Below, piece by piece: positions 39,540-50,742 of a stretch of 64,000 nt of DNA. The notes under the pieces are model-generated. The model did not search any database. It was not told the DNA's origin and saw only the letters and a list, made by a program, of their open reading frames with translations. Position numbers and translations under genes: made by a program. Position 1 is the first letter of the stretch; each line of letters starts with the position of its first letter. Source of the DNA: Thamnidium elegans (Eukaryota; Mucoromycota; Mucoromycetes; Mucorales; Mucoraceae); contig JAIXMG010000003.1 in NCBI GenBank assembly GCA_025201345.1, positions 558,001 to 622,000 on the forward strand, given 5' to 3'.

Positions 39540-40112
39540 GCGATGGTATCCTTAACAGCAACCTTGATTAAGCCTACGTGTTCCTTCTTTAGTTGTTGGG
39601 TTAAAGCTTCTTGTGTGGCATTTAACCAAAAACTAACGCAAGATATCACTCCACTCTTTTCGTTGAAATTAATGTAATGGTATTATTGATTGATTGTATC
39701 GCAAGTACTCTTCTTCGTCCAAATGTTTCCCATGATGCCAAGAGATATTTACTCATCTCGTTCTTTAAACATCGACTTGTTCCCTCCATCAGCTTCAAAG
39801 TAACTTCTTGAGTATGCTCACCGTCGGTCTCTCTGTATTTTTATAAGTTAGCATTTTATATTAACTGACTCTTTTTAATTTATTCTTGTTTACTCCCGAG
39901 CACTCCATGATAAGTCTTTCTGTCTTGTCTTTCGCACTGTATCCGATACCGTCCATTAGTTTTTTTCTGCTCGTCATCCAAGCAAATCGCGAGTTGTTTA
40001 TTGGCCACAAGTCCTTTTTTACACCTGTTGTGTTTTACAAAACAAAATCAAATATTGTTATTATCCAATCAATTATTACTTACCACATAAGCGAAATATT
40101 CTTAAAGGCGGT
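39540..40112 (-). pseudogene. Decayed copy 1 of the unrecognised three-copy family
   Basis: Reads on the minus strand. The end of exon 1 and an intron (about 40028-40110, donor GTAAGTAA) precede exon 2 (about 39893-40026) with C-K-K-G-L-V-A-N-K-Q-L-A-I-C-L-D-D-E-Q. An extra A in the following A-run shifts the frame just where the intact copy (61.7 kb) reads K-K-L-M-D-G. Exon 3 (about 39650-39835) keeps T-L-K-L-M-E-G-T-S-R-C-L-K-N and L-A-S-W-E-T-F, ends T-K-R-V-E and hits a TGA. A last piece near 39545-39600 matches the C-terminal L-I-K-V-x-V-K-D-T-I. Part of exon 1 is cut off by the inserted element at 40113-40426. Confidence 0.75.
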
Positions 40113-40426
40113 TAATTCTTGGCACACCACCATTTACACCACCAGCGCCAATTTAGCGAAATCCCTGCATCGACACCACCAAATCATAAGGAAATATTTA
40201 GACATTTGATAATATAAAAAGGTATTTGCTTGTATATGAATTCATTGTTAAAAAAAGGGAAAAGAAAAGGAATCATCGTAATATTTATATTGCAATTTCC
40301 TTCCTCATGATATTAAGAAAAAAAAAGTCGTTACTACATGTAAAGTGCCTGTTATTGTTGGAAGTGCACCAAAGAATTACCATAACTTGGCACTGGTGGT
40401 GTAAATGATGACGTACCAAGAATTAT
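40113..40426. mobile_element. MITE-like element with imperfect terminal inverted repeats of about 38 bp
   Basis: The left end (40113-40151) and the reverse complement of the right end (40387-40426) align as AATTCTTGGYAC, then a few mismatches, then CATTTACACCACCAGYGCCAA. The body of about 235 bp has no transposase. A body segment (40286-40345: CTCATGATATTAA, AAAGTCGTT, AAAGTRCCTGTTATTGTTG) is also found at 61222-61290. The element sits inside exon 1 of decayed copy 1. The target duplication is not obvious. Confidence 0.65.
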
Positions 40427-40725
40427 TTTCCTTACCCTATTCATAGTACTCTTGTATTTGTTCCCAGATTTACGTGTATGCGATTGCATTACCCACTTGT
40501 AAAAAAAAAAGTCGCCGATGATCTGTAATAGTTGGCCTACCCTTCTATTTCCTTTCGCATATCCCCTATTTCTCGTGCATTACTTGCCAAACCCATCCAA
40601 ATTGGATCGCTGAGGGTTCTGTACTATAAATTTTTGCTGAAATCTTTGATTAACGCAAATTCCATTTCATCTCCTTTTCAACCAGCTTTTCTGATAAGGT
40701 ATTATTCTAATATTTGAGTATAAAT
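40427..40725 (-). pseudogene. Degenerate coding fragment, family unknown
   Basis: On the minus strand a stretch reads E-F-A-L-I-K-D-F-S-K-N-L, stop, then S-D-P-I-W-M-G-L-A-S-N-A-R-E-I-G-D-M-R-K-E-I-E-G, followed by a GTAGGC donor and a possible acceptor near 40502. Broken by stops. It may be the upstream part of decayed copy 1, separated from it by the MITE-like element. Confidence 0.4.
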
Positions 40726-41221
40726 GATATAGTCCTTATTTTCTTTTCTTTTTTATGTAGGTGTTTCAAAGTATCGATGCCAGTTGAATTCCCCGGGTAT
40801 TGTACTAGTTACAGAAACTCTCGTTAATGTTGTATTTTTATGATTGGTAATAAAACATGAAGAAAGAAAACTAAATGATACGGAATAGTATCTCCGCAAC
40901 AATGAAGGATTTCAGCTGAATATGTCGAATAATACATCATGCTAAAGAAAAAAAAAAGCTCATCATAGCAGCGTTTGGAATTGATAGGGGGGTAAACTGG
41001 ACAGGATTCAAACATATATTTGCATATTGATGGCTACAGTTGGACATATGGTTTGAAAAGTTACTACCTAGGATTCCTGTCTGGGATGAATGAAGCAACT
41101 ATACCAAGCCTACTTACTATAAAAACAATTTTGTATCTCTCCTTAGCTTGAATAAAGTTCTTCCTTTTTGTTTCTGCTTATTTCCCCTAACAATATGTAG
41201 ACATATGTATGTTAACTATTT

Positions 41222-41512
41222 TTGATAAAGACGCGTTTTGTCAGCATATTTCAACAAATTTCGTTTGACAAATTTCTAATGATTTTATCTGCACTGAAAT
41301 ATATTGTTGCAACATTAAGACAGAAAAGTCTACGTTTATTTGTCAGTACCATTACATCAGATCAAGACATGTCCGAAGACGAAATTCAAACTATATTGAA
41401 TGATTTCAGAGCATACACGTCTGGAATAGAAAGACTCTGTGTAGAATATAAGCACGGCTATCAGGATTACATTGAAAATAAAGTCATTAGCCTACTTGAC
41501 GCAATCACATAA
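41222..41512 (+). CDS. Small open frame, possible gene fragment
   Basis: 96 codons ending K-V-I-S-L-L-D-A-I-T, with helical, amphipathic composition in the second half (S-E-D-E-I-Q-T-I-L-N-D-F-R-A-Y). Ends about 130 bp before the Armadillo/SPRY gene. No family recognised; it might be the 3' part of an otherwise lost gene. Confidence 0.3.
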   Translation: MIKTRFVSIFQQISFDKFLMILSALKYIVATLRQKSLRLFVSTITSDQDMSEDEIQTILNDFRAYTSGIERLCVEYKHGYQDYIENKVISLLDAIT

Positions 41513-41643
41513 TGTTAATATACAAAGCAGGTAGTTTTTTTTTATAATAATTCCAATATATCCACAAAACCAATTTCTTACTTGCTTCTTTTTATATATA
41601 TATATATATAAAAAGCTCAATAAAGATAATATTAGAGAGAGCC

Positions 41644-44600
41644 ATGTCAGGTAAAGAGAAAAGAAAAAACACCCGTTTTTGTACAATAAGAGAAACGTAT
41701 TTTTGATACCCTTTTTTTTAAAAAAAAATAGGATCTTATCTGCCTAACATTATTGCTGCTTGCGGTAAAGAACAACCTATAGATATCAAATCAAAAGCAT
41801 TGCCTTCACTTCAACTTCTAACAAGAAAAGGTAATACACCTCAATTAATCTTTTTAAAATCATGCACTTTTTCTTATATACCGCCAATTCAGAAAACAAT
41901 AAAGCTGCATTATTAGAAGCTGGAGCACTTGGTGTGCTGGTGGATGCTTTAAAATGTACAGATCCGGAAATGAAAGAAGTAACTCAGCGGTATGTAGCTG
42001 TAGCTATTTGTGATTTAATCCAAGGAAGTGGTAATTTTTATCAAAAAGCAGTAAAATGATGAAAAACGTAAGCTAAATAACGCGTTAGATCTGAATAAAT
42101 ATAGTATACTGGAATTAGGTGTATTGGATCCAATTAAACGTATCTTGACATCAGATGAAATACGAAATAATGAGTTAAAATATTGGACATTAATGATATT
42201 GTATCAAATATCTCTTAGTGGTAAGGATTAGAGAAATATGATATATACGACACTTTTTTTTTGTTTTTGTTTGTTAATTCGGACATTTAGATCCATTACC
42301 CAAAGCATTGATTGAAAATGGATTTGTAAGCTTATTGGCGAGGATGGTCCGTATGACATATGGAAATACCAATATGCCTAAATTCTATATGCAAAGTTTA
42401 GTTCGAATTGCAGCAAATGTCGAAGTACCTGAAGCTAAAAAAGTATTGACCGAACTACTGGATTATAATATTGTTGATTTGATATCCAATTGCTTGCGAG
42501 GAGACGATGTAGAATTGATTTATTGGGCTGCTGGATTAATGCATGAATTCGTATTAAAGGATGTCGCGGCAGATAAATTTAGAAAAATCAAAGGAATTCA
42601 TGTTATTTTGGCTGGCCTTTTGTCTGCGGAAGAAATGTATATATCGCGCGTTATATTAAGAACTATTAAATTCATGGTGTATGGTCAAGATAAGTTTCGT
42701 CATGAAATGATACGTTCTGGCATGGTAAAGAAAATTATGCATTGTTTATCATTGGATGATGAAGATGTAAGATATTGGGCTATTCTTTGTATTCATGTCG
42801 TAGCTGGACAAGTAGAGTCGCATGAAGATATCATTAGTGCTCCTGAATTTGAAACTTTGTTAGAGTTATCTTTATCAACTAAAATTAAAGTTGCTATCTT
42901 TGTGTCTGATATATTGTCACTTATTTGTTGCATTGGTAAAAGAAGGTTTCCCTCTTTTTTTTATAATTTACTATTTTGCTAATATATATTCTTTTTTTTT
43001 TTAGGGAGTAATAATACATTTATGGAACCCAACTTGAACTTGATTGTCAAAACTTTAAATACGTTATTGATAGAAGGCGGGCTTGATGTTCAGTACAATG
43101 CTGCAGGCGCCATATTTAACGTAATTACAATGGCATGTAAGGATATTAGAATAATAGTATTAGTATTACGGATTATTAATAATGATGATAATTTATTAGA
43201 TGCCTTTGCTAGTAAAGTACGTGACACATGTTTCGAAACTTTAGTTCTTATGGCAACTTCTGCAGCGCATGAAAGAGTCCAATTGACTTGTACCAAAGGG
43301 GCGCTTATGGTAGTGATTAAACGTAAGGTTTATCCCCTTTGAAAAAAAACCACACTGTATACTAAGCTATACCTTTTATGTAAAAAAAAAATAGATCGAT
43401 TCCTTATACCTCAATTAAATGAACAAGTAACTGAACCCTTGATTGAAACAGTCAACACTCTATCCAGTTTGATTTTACCCATTATTATGACTCGAGCTAT
43501 TTTATAAGCATCTAAACATGAACCTCGCACTAAAAAGATCAAGTTTAATATCAATGACGCTATGAATGCAAATTTAATCGAAGATTCTGAAGATATCCTT
43601 GAACCTTCGGCTACAACTACTGATATATTGGGTGAAGAAGAGACAGATGATGGAGAGATGGATAGATTACTTCGTAACCCAGACTATATTGATGTCAGCT
43701 AACAAGGTACAATTTCAAATGCTTCTCGATTAGATCGTGTTTTAAAAGATCGCGAAAGAACTAAATACAAGAAGAGTAAAAAAAGTAATATTGAATTAAT
43801 TGATGCGTTGACACATGACGATATTGCTTACTTGTTTGATTTCAATATATCAAGTACGGAACGTGAATCTCTTCTCTCGAAATTTGAAGTGCTTGTTTTA
43901 GCTCGTAATCAAATTACAGGTGCTCTTACAGCTCTTAATATTCTTTTGGAAAATGATCAAGTCATTGGTAATATCATTACAGGTGAATCTTTCAAGGCAC
44001 CCATTTTAGACGTCTTGGATGATATCGTTATTGATATTGATGATATTGATAGTAAAATATATAACAGAAGAGGGATTAAGAACAAACATAGCGAGTCATC
44101 TACCGGTACTAAAAGCAGCATCATTGCATCTATTTTGTCATCTGAAGCTGCTGATTCAAGATTACCTGAAAGTATTCAAAAGCTATTAAAGTCTCTAGTA
44201 CACTTAACCTTATACCCTGCTTTGGAAGAGTGGGCCAACTCACATTATTACGATTATCCTTCGGATACATTGACTGAATCAAGAGCAACTGAAATTTATA
44301 CAAATGTTATTGATTGGATTTGTACGTTTGCTGAACCTCCTAAGTATAAGCGAGAAAATATACATAGTCCTGATTCCAGTGAAGACGAAGATCGAAGTAC
44401 TGGCAGCTCGGATGATTTTGGTTTAGCCAAATATCGACATGGTAAAGATATGCCTTCGTTTAAATCTACTATGTCACATATGAAAGGTTACGGTGTAAGA
44501 TCTCTTCACAGAAGCAATTATCGTGGTCATCATAGTGATTATAGCAGTGATTCGGAAAATGATGATAGTTCAAGTGATGATGGTGCATTACTATCTGTCT

Positions 44601-46666
44601 ACCCTAAACGCTCAAAGAAAATTGAATCTGCTGCAGAAAGAATGGGCGAGACAAGAAGAAAGGGTGAGAATTTTGATTTGGATGATATGCTGTCGGTATC
44701 TTATGCCTCTGAATACTATTTAGGCTTTTCCAATCGTGCCCTTGTATTATTAAGCTCTCTTAGTCGATATGGTAAGATGTTGTATAAAAAACTTTCTCTT
44801 ATTTGATGTTTGACTCCCTCTTTTTTATATAGCTTCTGTAAGACAATATTTAATTCAGGATATTCGATTTATCCCCGTTTTGGTATATTTGTTTGAAGAC
44901 TACAATAATTTGACAGATGATGTGGTGGCATGCTTGGGTAGTTTGTTTGCAAAAGATCCTTTTGTTGCTATCCCCGAAACATCTTTTCAAGTGGTGGTAA
45001 TTTTACTTTGGCGTGGTATTCGTATGTCTTCATTAAACAGAAAGCAATCGTATCTTTTTTACAGTCGTTTGGTACTGTCTTACTGCAGTCGATTTGTTGC
45101 TCCTGATGTTAAAAACAGTGCTGTTGTGAATAACCCGTCATTTACTGAAATCGATCTTGTCTTTCGTTCTAAATACTGCATTATCAATCACGAAAGCTTT
45201 TTACAAGTTCGAAATGATACATGGACGTTTGAAAGCGTACGAGCTAATCGCTGTGTACCTTCTAATTTTGATAGAGAAGACAATGAGGATGAAGAAGAGA
45301 GTACGTCACGTAAATATGCTTTTGAAGTCAAGTTGGAGTCAGATGGGTTAATGCAAATTGGTTGGGTTAATGATCTGTTTGAATTTGATGCAGAGGGTGG
45401 CAATGGCGTTGGAGATGACACGAATTCTTATGGATACGATGGTTGTCGCGTAAAGAAGTGACATGGAAAGTATCCTAGCATGAGAACTTCGTATGGATTG
45501 AAATGGGCTGAAGGAGATATTATCACTTGTACGATTGACATGGATTTAGGCGAACTCAGTAATTATAAGAATGGTCAGTATATGGGCGTTGCTTTCTATG
45601 GTATTTCTATATCTTGTGTATGGTATCCTGCTATTTCACTTTCTACCGGGCAACAATGTAAATTCCAATTTGGCGGTGCAATTGATCCACTGAGATAAAT
45701 ATATATTTTGTGTATTTTTTTTTTACATGATAATTAACTTGGGATTAGATATCTACCAGAAGGATGTACACCAGTTGGTGTACTTTCAAATAAAAAACCA
45801 ATTGAACTTCCTCCTTTACGTATTACTATACCAGTTAACGCTAATTCAGATGAAAATGATATCACAGATCTTGCAAATGCTCTAGAAAAGATGTCAGTAC
45901 ATTCGCCGATATATCCAAGCGATAATGATGACAGTATCGAACCAAGCTTACAGTCTGTGAATGAAACTTTATCGATTAAATCAAGTTTAAAACATACACC
46001 AGAGCCTCGCAATCAAAAATCACCAGAGTATGCCTTCTCTGTTACGATTCCAAACTCTCAAAAGCAGAATATTTTACCTTCACTTTATTTTGAAGTAGCT
46101 ATCGAGTTTCTTCATAAAGATGATGATTTGTATCTATTTGAAAGGTATGATTTAACATCTTATGATATAAACTTTTTTCTAATTGTGATATTCGTTTTTT
46201 TTTTTTTTTAGTGTAATTACATTTGGATTAAAGAGTTTATCACCCGGTGGCTCGTTACATTTTGCGTATGATAGATATAAAAAAACGTGTTCGTTATTTA
46301 TTGGATCCAACCGATCTGAACCAATCTCACTCGAAATATGTGAAGGTGATAAGTTAGGTATCCTTTATATTGATGAAACCAATACTATTGGATTAACATA
46401 TAACGGAGTTGTGAAAGGTTTGTTTTTTTTATATAAAAAAAAAATATTTATACTAAAAACTTGTCTTTGTAGGATTAATATATCTTGACAAAAATATTAA
46501 AACTATACCATACCTTCCTTTTGTCACTGGATATATGAGAAACGAAATTAATTACGGTGAGGAACCCCTTGCCTGGAAATCAGCTGACAGCGTATCTAGT
46601 AAACAGCATATTTCAAATTATCTTGATAAAATACTTGGTGATCGAACGACATTAAAGCGTTTCTAA
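41644..46666 (+). pseudogene. Armadillo-repeat protein with two SPRY-like domains, carrying three in-frame stops and a lost splice donor
   Basis: Eleven exons: 41644-41650, 41732-41830, 41893-42030, 42089-42220, 42291-42935, 43005-43322, 43395-44771, 44833-45694, 45749-46144, 46212-46417 and 46473-46666. The first half is Armadillo/HEAT-like (A-L-L-E-A-G-A-L-G-V-L-V-D-A-L-K, Y-W-A-I-L-C-I-H-V-V-A). A Ser/Asp-rich linker follows, then a SPRY domain (I-G-W-V-N-D-L-F-E-F, G-Y-D-G-C-R-V, W-A-E-G-D-I-I-T-C-T-I-D-M-D-L-G-E-L) and a second SPRY-like region (45.9-46.4 kb). Lesions: TAA 43505-43507, TAA 43700-43702, TGA 45459-45461 at a conserved Trp position, and AT instead of GT at the donor 45695-45696. 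The frame is otherwise perfect over 1300 codons. SPRY type resembles RNF123-like proteins. Recently inactivated, unless these are assembly errors. Confidence 0.8.
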
Positions 46667-46750
46667 AATAAATAAATCATTTTCCTTTTACTGGTATTAA
46701 AATATGTATGTATGTAATTGGTTTATAAAGGAGAGCATTCTTAGAGGGGA

Positions 46751-48201
46751 AAGTATGAATACTGGATTTCCCACAGTTATTGGGACAAAATTTTATAATT
46801 ATTGGCACTAACTTGGATTAATTTTGGGACTAAATTATAAAGTTTTTGGGAAAATATTTTATTAGATTTACAACATCTGTTCTTCTGCCAAACAGCGTGG
46901 AAAGAAAGAGACAGAATCTCTTATCCACCCTTTGCAATCTTTCAGTGTCACTTTAGAGCATGATTCTAAAATTCTAGGTGTAAGAGTATCCTTCCCGTCA
47001 ATGGGGGTTCTTTTAATACCTGATTTGACTTTTGACCAAAATTCTTCAATAGGGTTTAAAAATGACTAGTAAGGTGGCAAGTAAACACATTTATAACCTC
47101 TGCCAACAATATACTTTTGAACCTTTTTGCCTCTAGTACCATGGATAGGGGTATTATCCATTACCAAATAAAACCCTTGAAGATGATTGAGGTCTAATAC
47201 ATCCATCACGTTGGAAAGATAAGCTAAATAATGATCAGTATTTGTTCCCTTGGTTACCTTCACACTTTTTCCATCGGTTTTTCTTTTTTTCGAGGGAGAA
47301 AACGACGTTGGTTTTCTTAACGAGATATCAATTACATCGACTAATGATATTGCGCCTAATATTGTGATAGAGGTGCCCCTATTTGTAGGTACAATTGTCT
47401 TAGCGGGTTTTCCTTTGGTAGACCATCCCCTATTGCGCACAATATGAAGGTTAAATCCCGCTTCATCGAGAAAGACACAATTTGTTTCAAGATCAATATC
47501 CTTGTCTGCTAAAAACTCTTCCATACGTTCTTTTCGTTGCTTGATTGTCTCCTCTGCATTTCGTTTGGCTGGGATTTTTTCCAATTTCTTCATCGACAAA
47601 GTGCAATTGGCCTTCATATGTCTTTGCAAAGCAGACTTGCTAATGTTCAAAGATTCAAATGTTTTCTGAAGCTCTTCTCTAACATGTTCTATGGTAGCTG
47701 TAGAAAAAGTTTCAATGTAACTTACAATAAAGTTGGTATGCTCTTGCTTTAACGGAGATACAATGCCTACAGCTGGTCCCGCCTTTTTACGAACAACACT
47801 TCCATTTAACATCCACTGCTTTCTAAACCTATAAGCTGAAGCTTTAGATATAACAAACTGGTTTGCTGCAACAGTGGTGCTAATTCCATTATTCAACAAG
47901 TTGAGAAAGCCCTCAATTTGAAGGCCGTTGTATTCGCGGTATATCTTTTTCTCTTTGTCTCCTTTTATTTTGACAATGCCGTTGTTGTAATCCCCAGAGG
48001 CGCGTTGGTCTTCTTCCTCTTCAACTATTTCCGTTTTCAAATTTACCCCCCAAAACTTTCATTCGGCTCCTCATCTAATTCGATCGCACTAACGGTGTCT
48101 TGTTCAGAACGCATCTTCGACATGAGGCTGAAATAAATACTAGTCGTTTCTTCCTCCTCCTCAATACTTAAATCAGACATATAGATATCATCGATAGACA
48201 T
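46751..48201 (-). pseudogene. Tc1/IS630-type DDE transposase with frameshift and premature stop
   Basis: ATG at 48201 begins an acidic N-terminus (M-S-I-D-D-I-Y-M-S-D-L). A G6 run at 48047-48052 shifts the frame by one base relative to the main frame 48046-47069. The main frame has a helix-turn-helix region (A-N-Q-F-V-I-S-K-A-S-A-Y-R-F-R-K-Q-W) and then the catalytic segments V-F-L-D-E-A-G-F-N (first Asp), V-M-D-N-T-P-I-H (second Asp) and L-P-P-Y. A TAG at 47066-47068 follows, after which the frame continues with F-L-N-P-I-E-E-F-W-S-K-V-K (Glu) to about 46870. All three DDE residues are present. Terminal inverted repeats were looked for at about 46.78 and 48.25 kb but not found with confidence. 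Confidence 0.85.
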
Positions 48202-48427
48202 TGCGTATATGGTGTAATAATACTTTTATGAAAGAAACTAAAAACCAAAAAAAAAAAAAAAAACAATCATGGCTGTGTAGCCTTATTGTAAGAGCAACAG
48301 AAGGAGATACATATATAATTGTTCCATTTTGGGATGAGCATAACACATTTCAGAAATTTATTTATTTTCACCTGGTCGTATAGGAACACTGTAGTTTTGA
48401 ATTAATTGCAAATCGCGTCTTTTTCTC

Positions 48428-49024
48428 ATGAATTTACCCCAAGAAGTAATTTTACACGTTATTGACAAATTTTTAAATGTAAAAGACGGTATTAATTTTG
48501 CTACTTATAACAAAACAATATGGTCAATAGCTACATTTCCTCGTCGTAAAGCACTCATCCTTAAAAACCATTCCGATGTCATTCAAATCAGAAGAGTCAA
48601 AGAAATGATTATTGAAAACAGGTACTATCATCCTGATTTCATCAAGCATGTTTTAAAGTATGCCATCAACTTGAATCGTATCAAATTCGAAAAAGCCAAT
48701 TATAAAATTGCCTTTATTCAGTTGTTTATGGTGATTAATCAAAAATGCAAGTTGACGGTTCCAGCAACAGATCTGAATTTATTCCAAGTTGTTGTTAAGG
48801 ATAATTGTAACGAAAACATTGACATCGATACAGTTAATCACGGCGGCAAGAGTGTAGAAAGAATGAAAACTCCCGAGATAGTAGAGAAAGATGTCGAAGA
48901 ATATAAGCAGAATCAAAAGAAGAAATACTTCGAACAAACAGAAAAAGGTGCTATCATCATGAAAGACAATTTGAGTAATATTCTTCTCAATCACCATAAC
49001 AATCAATTGTTTGATACAGAATAA
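48428..49024 (+). CDS. F-box-like protein
   Basis: 198 codons, single exon. The start, L-P-Q-E-V-I-L-H-V-I-D-K-F-L then A-T-Y-N-K-T-I-W-S-I-A, has the F-box spacing (L-P-x-E-V/I-L at the start, W near residue 32). Mucoralean genomes hold many F-box proteins of this kind. The rest is polar with no clear leucine-rich repeats and a Lys/Glu/Gln-rich tail. It is shorter than F-box/LRR proteins, so it may be truncated: a further open frame at 49058-49294 on the same strand could be its separated end. F-box proteins link substrates to SCF ubiquitin ligase; the target is unknown. Confidence 0.45.
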   Translation: MNLPQEVILHVIDKFLNVKDGINFATYNKTIWSIATFPRRKALILKNHSDVIQIRRVKEMIIENRYYHPDFIKHVLKYAINLNRIKFEKANYKIAFIQLFMVINQKCKLTVPATDLNLFQVVVKDNCNENIDIDTVNHGGKSVERMKTPEIVEKDVEEYKQNQKKKYFEQTEKGAIIMKDNLSNILLNHHNNQLFDTE

Positions 49025-49554
49025 TATTCTATTTATAACAATTCACATCAAACAAACGTGGTGTTAATGACAGGATGTACTGATATAACTGAACAGCAAG
49101 CGGACGAATTGATAAAAGAACTATGTCCTAGATTTATTGAATTCGTTGTAGTATTAGATGGTTACTGGTTCTTTTGTACGAGTTTCTGTACATTCATTCA
49201 TTCTCAATCTGTTGATGGTTGTGCCTATTCATCTCGGGTGAATGCCCAAAACGAAGCTGTATCTTATATAGTGAAGCTGGGAAATATTGGTTAATTTAGA
49301 AATTCAAATGGTAATTTTAAAAAAATAATTTGAAAAATTATTGGTCATTTTTAAATTTTTATTGACTTGTTTGAAAAGCTCTCCGGGATTTTTTCAATGA
49401 ATATATAATATTTCTGGCTCATACTTACACCATTCGATAGAGCTACCTATCCGATTTGTTCCTATTGAAAAAAAAACAGCGTTTCATTATTGCTTTTGTC
49501 TAGTTGTAAGAACATGAAAAAAAATAGTTATTTATAAAAAATACATAAGCGCAT

Positions 49555-49686
49555 TTAAATCCAGCTAAAAGTCATTTCTACGTCTTCATGATCTTCAACA
49601 AAATTTGCAGTGGTATTTATGTCACGAAGTTCACCCTGGCATTTAATACACTGCTCCACACACTTCTTCCAAAAAGACAGCACCAT
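49555..49686 (-). pseudogene. Short C-terminal-looking coding remnant
   Basis: Forty-three codons beginning M-V-L-S-F-W-K-K-C-V-E-Q-C-I-K-C and ending E-M-T-F-S-W-I-stop. The pattern of a W-K-K-C helix and an acidic end resembles the end of pogo-like transposases, but similarity by eye is weak. Confidence 0.2.
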
Positions 49687-49706
49687 TTTATTCCTCAGGT
49701 TAGTTA

Positions 49707-49900
49707 TTGTCTCCTTTGGATCAGGATTGTAAGCAACCGGATTATTTAAAGGCCACCAAAGTTATTACGGCTATCGCTCTTGGTGCCAACCCTGACGACA
49801 AGAAACCTGCCACGGACAGTAAGAGTAGAAACAAAGGCATTTACTTCAAGGACCGCTCTCACCAGCTGAGAACCGAAGTCTTCTTCTGTAGCATTCGGTA
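49707..49900 (+). other. Open fragment ending at a splice-donor-like site, origin unknown
   Basis: About 64 codons of higher GC than the surroundings (A-T-K-V-I-T-A-I-A-L-G-A-N-P-D-D-K-K). The base composition and the GTAAGG at its end suggest an exon or transposon piece, but no start or partner exon could be tied to it. Confidence 0.25.
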
Positions 49901-50164
49901 AGGAAGCTACAATATCACATTTTGTATTAGTTACCTCTTTTAGTTTTTATATCACTTTATATTATATATTTACCTTAAGCTTGAGGTCAATACATTTAGA
50001 ATAATATTCTTCCATATTCGGAACAAATAAATAACTTCAGGCGATGTACTAACAAAAGTAATACTCGTTAGCAATTAGAGAAAAGTCTCGCTAAAAATTC
50101 TTAGTACTTATCTTGAATAAAACGTAGCAACCTTTTGAGTTAAAGCAACCTTAGTGACCGTCAG

Positions 50165-50585
50165 ATAACGAAATGTATCAGTCGCCTACCGTAACAAAAC
50201 GAGCAACCGTATAACGAAAACCCGAGTTGCTTAGATAACGCTTCTTCCACTAGGGTTCAGGGCCCAAGAAACGGCATATTGATTGCATGCCCTTGATTGA
50301 AGAAATCACCAAGGGGGATGGCTAAGCTGCAATCGCCGTAGCGTCTTGGAACATCCACCAAGTGTTTACCGACATACCCAATAACGAAATGTATCAGTCG
50401 CCTACCGTAACAAAACGAGCAACCGTATAACGGAAACCCGAGTTGCTTAGATAACACTTCTTCCACTAGGGTTCAGGGCCCAAGAAACGGCATATTGATT
50501 GCATGCCCTTGATTGAAGAAATCACCAAGGGGGATGGCTAAGCTGCAATCGCCGTAGCGTCTTGGAACATCCACCAAGTGTTTAC
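50165..50585. repeat. Near-identical tandem duplication, period 216 bp
   Basis: Unit 1 (50165-50380) and unit 2 (50381-50585) differ at only a few positions (for example CGAAAACCC/CGGAAACCC and AACGC/AACAC). GC content is clearly higher than the flanks. A minus-strand frame runs through part of it without a recognised domain. Not a tRNA or a 5S rRNA as far as I can tell. Confidence 0.85.
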
Positions 50586-50742
50586 TGAGTTGGTCACCAC
50601 GAAGAGTCAAATAGGAAAAAAAAAAACTGGGAGTTATATTTTTCTAAACTTTTGGTGACGTCGATTTGGTAACGTCGACGTAATTTGGATTACTATATAC
50701 ACCCTCTCATATTTATTATCAACATCTTTCGCTTTTTCTAAT

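Noticed and set aside
42031..42088. Apparent frameshift with two adjacent TGA codons in the Armadillo/SPRY gene
   Set aside because: The stretch starts GTAATT, holds a branch-like CTAAAT and ends TTAG; taken as a 58-nt intron, the frame continues without a break.
43505..43702. Reassigned TAA codon in this organism
   Set aside because: Many clean genes in the window end in TAA, TAG or TGA at the expected length, so the standard code applies.
45695..45748. AT-AC (minor class) intron in the Armadillo/SPRY gene
   Set aside because: The intron ends in AG, not AC, and the start ATAAAT is one base from the usual GTAAAT, so a mutated ordinary donor is simpler.
50165..50585. Tandem units as 5S rRNA or tRNA genes
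   Set aside because: No A/B box spacing, cloverleaf or 5S landmarks could be found in either strand.
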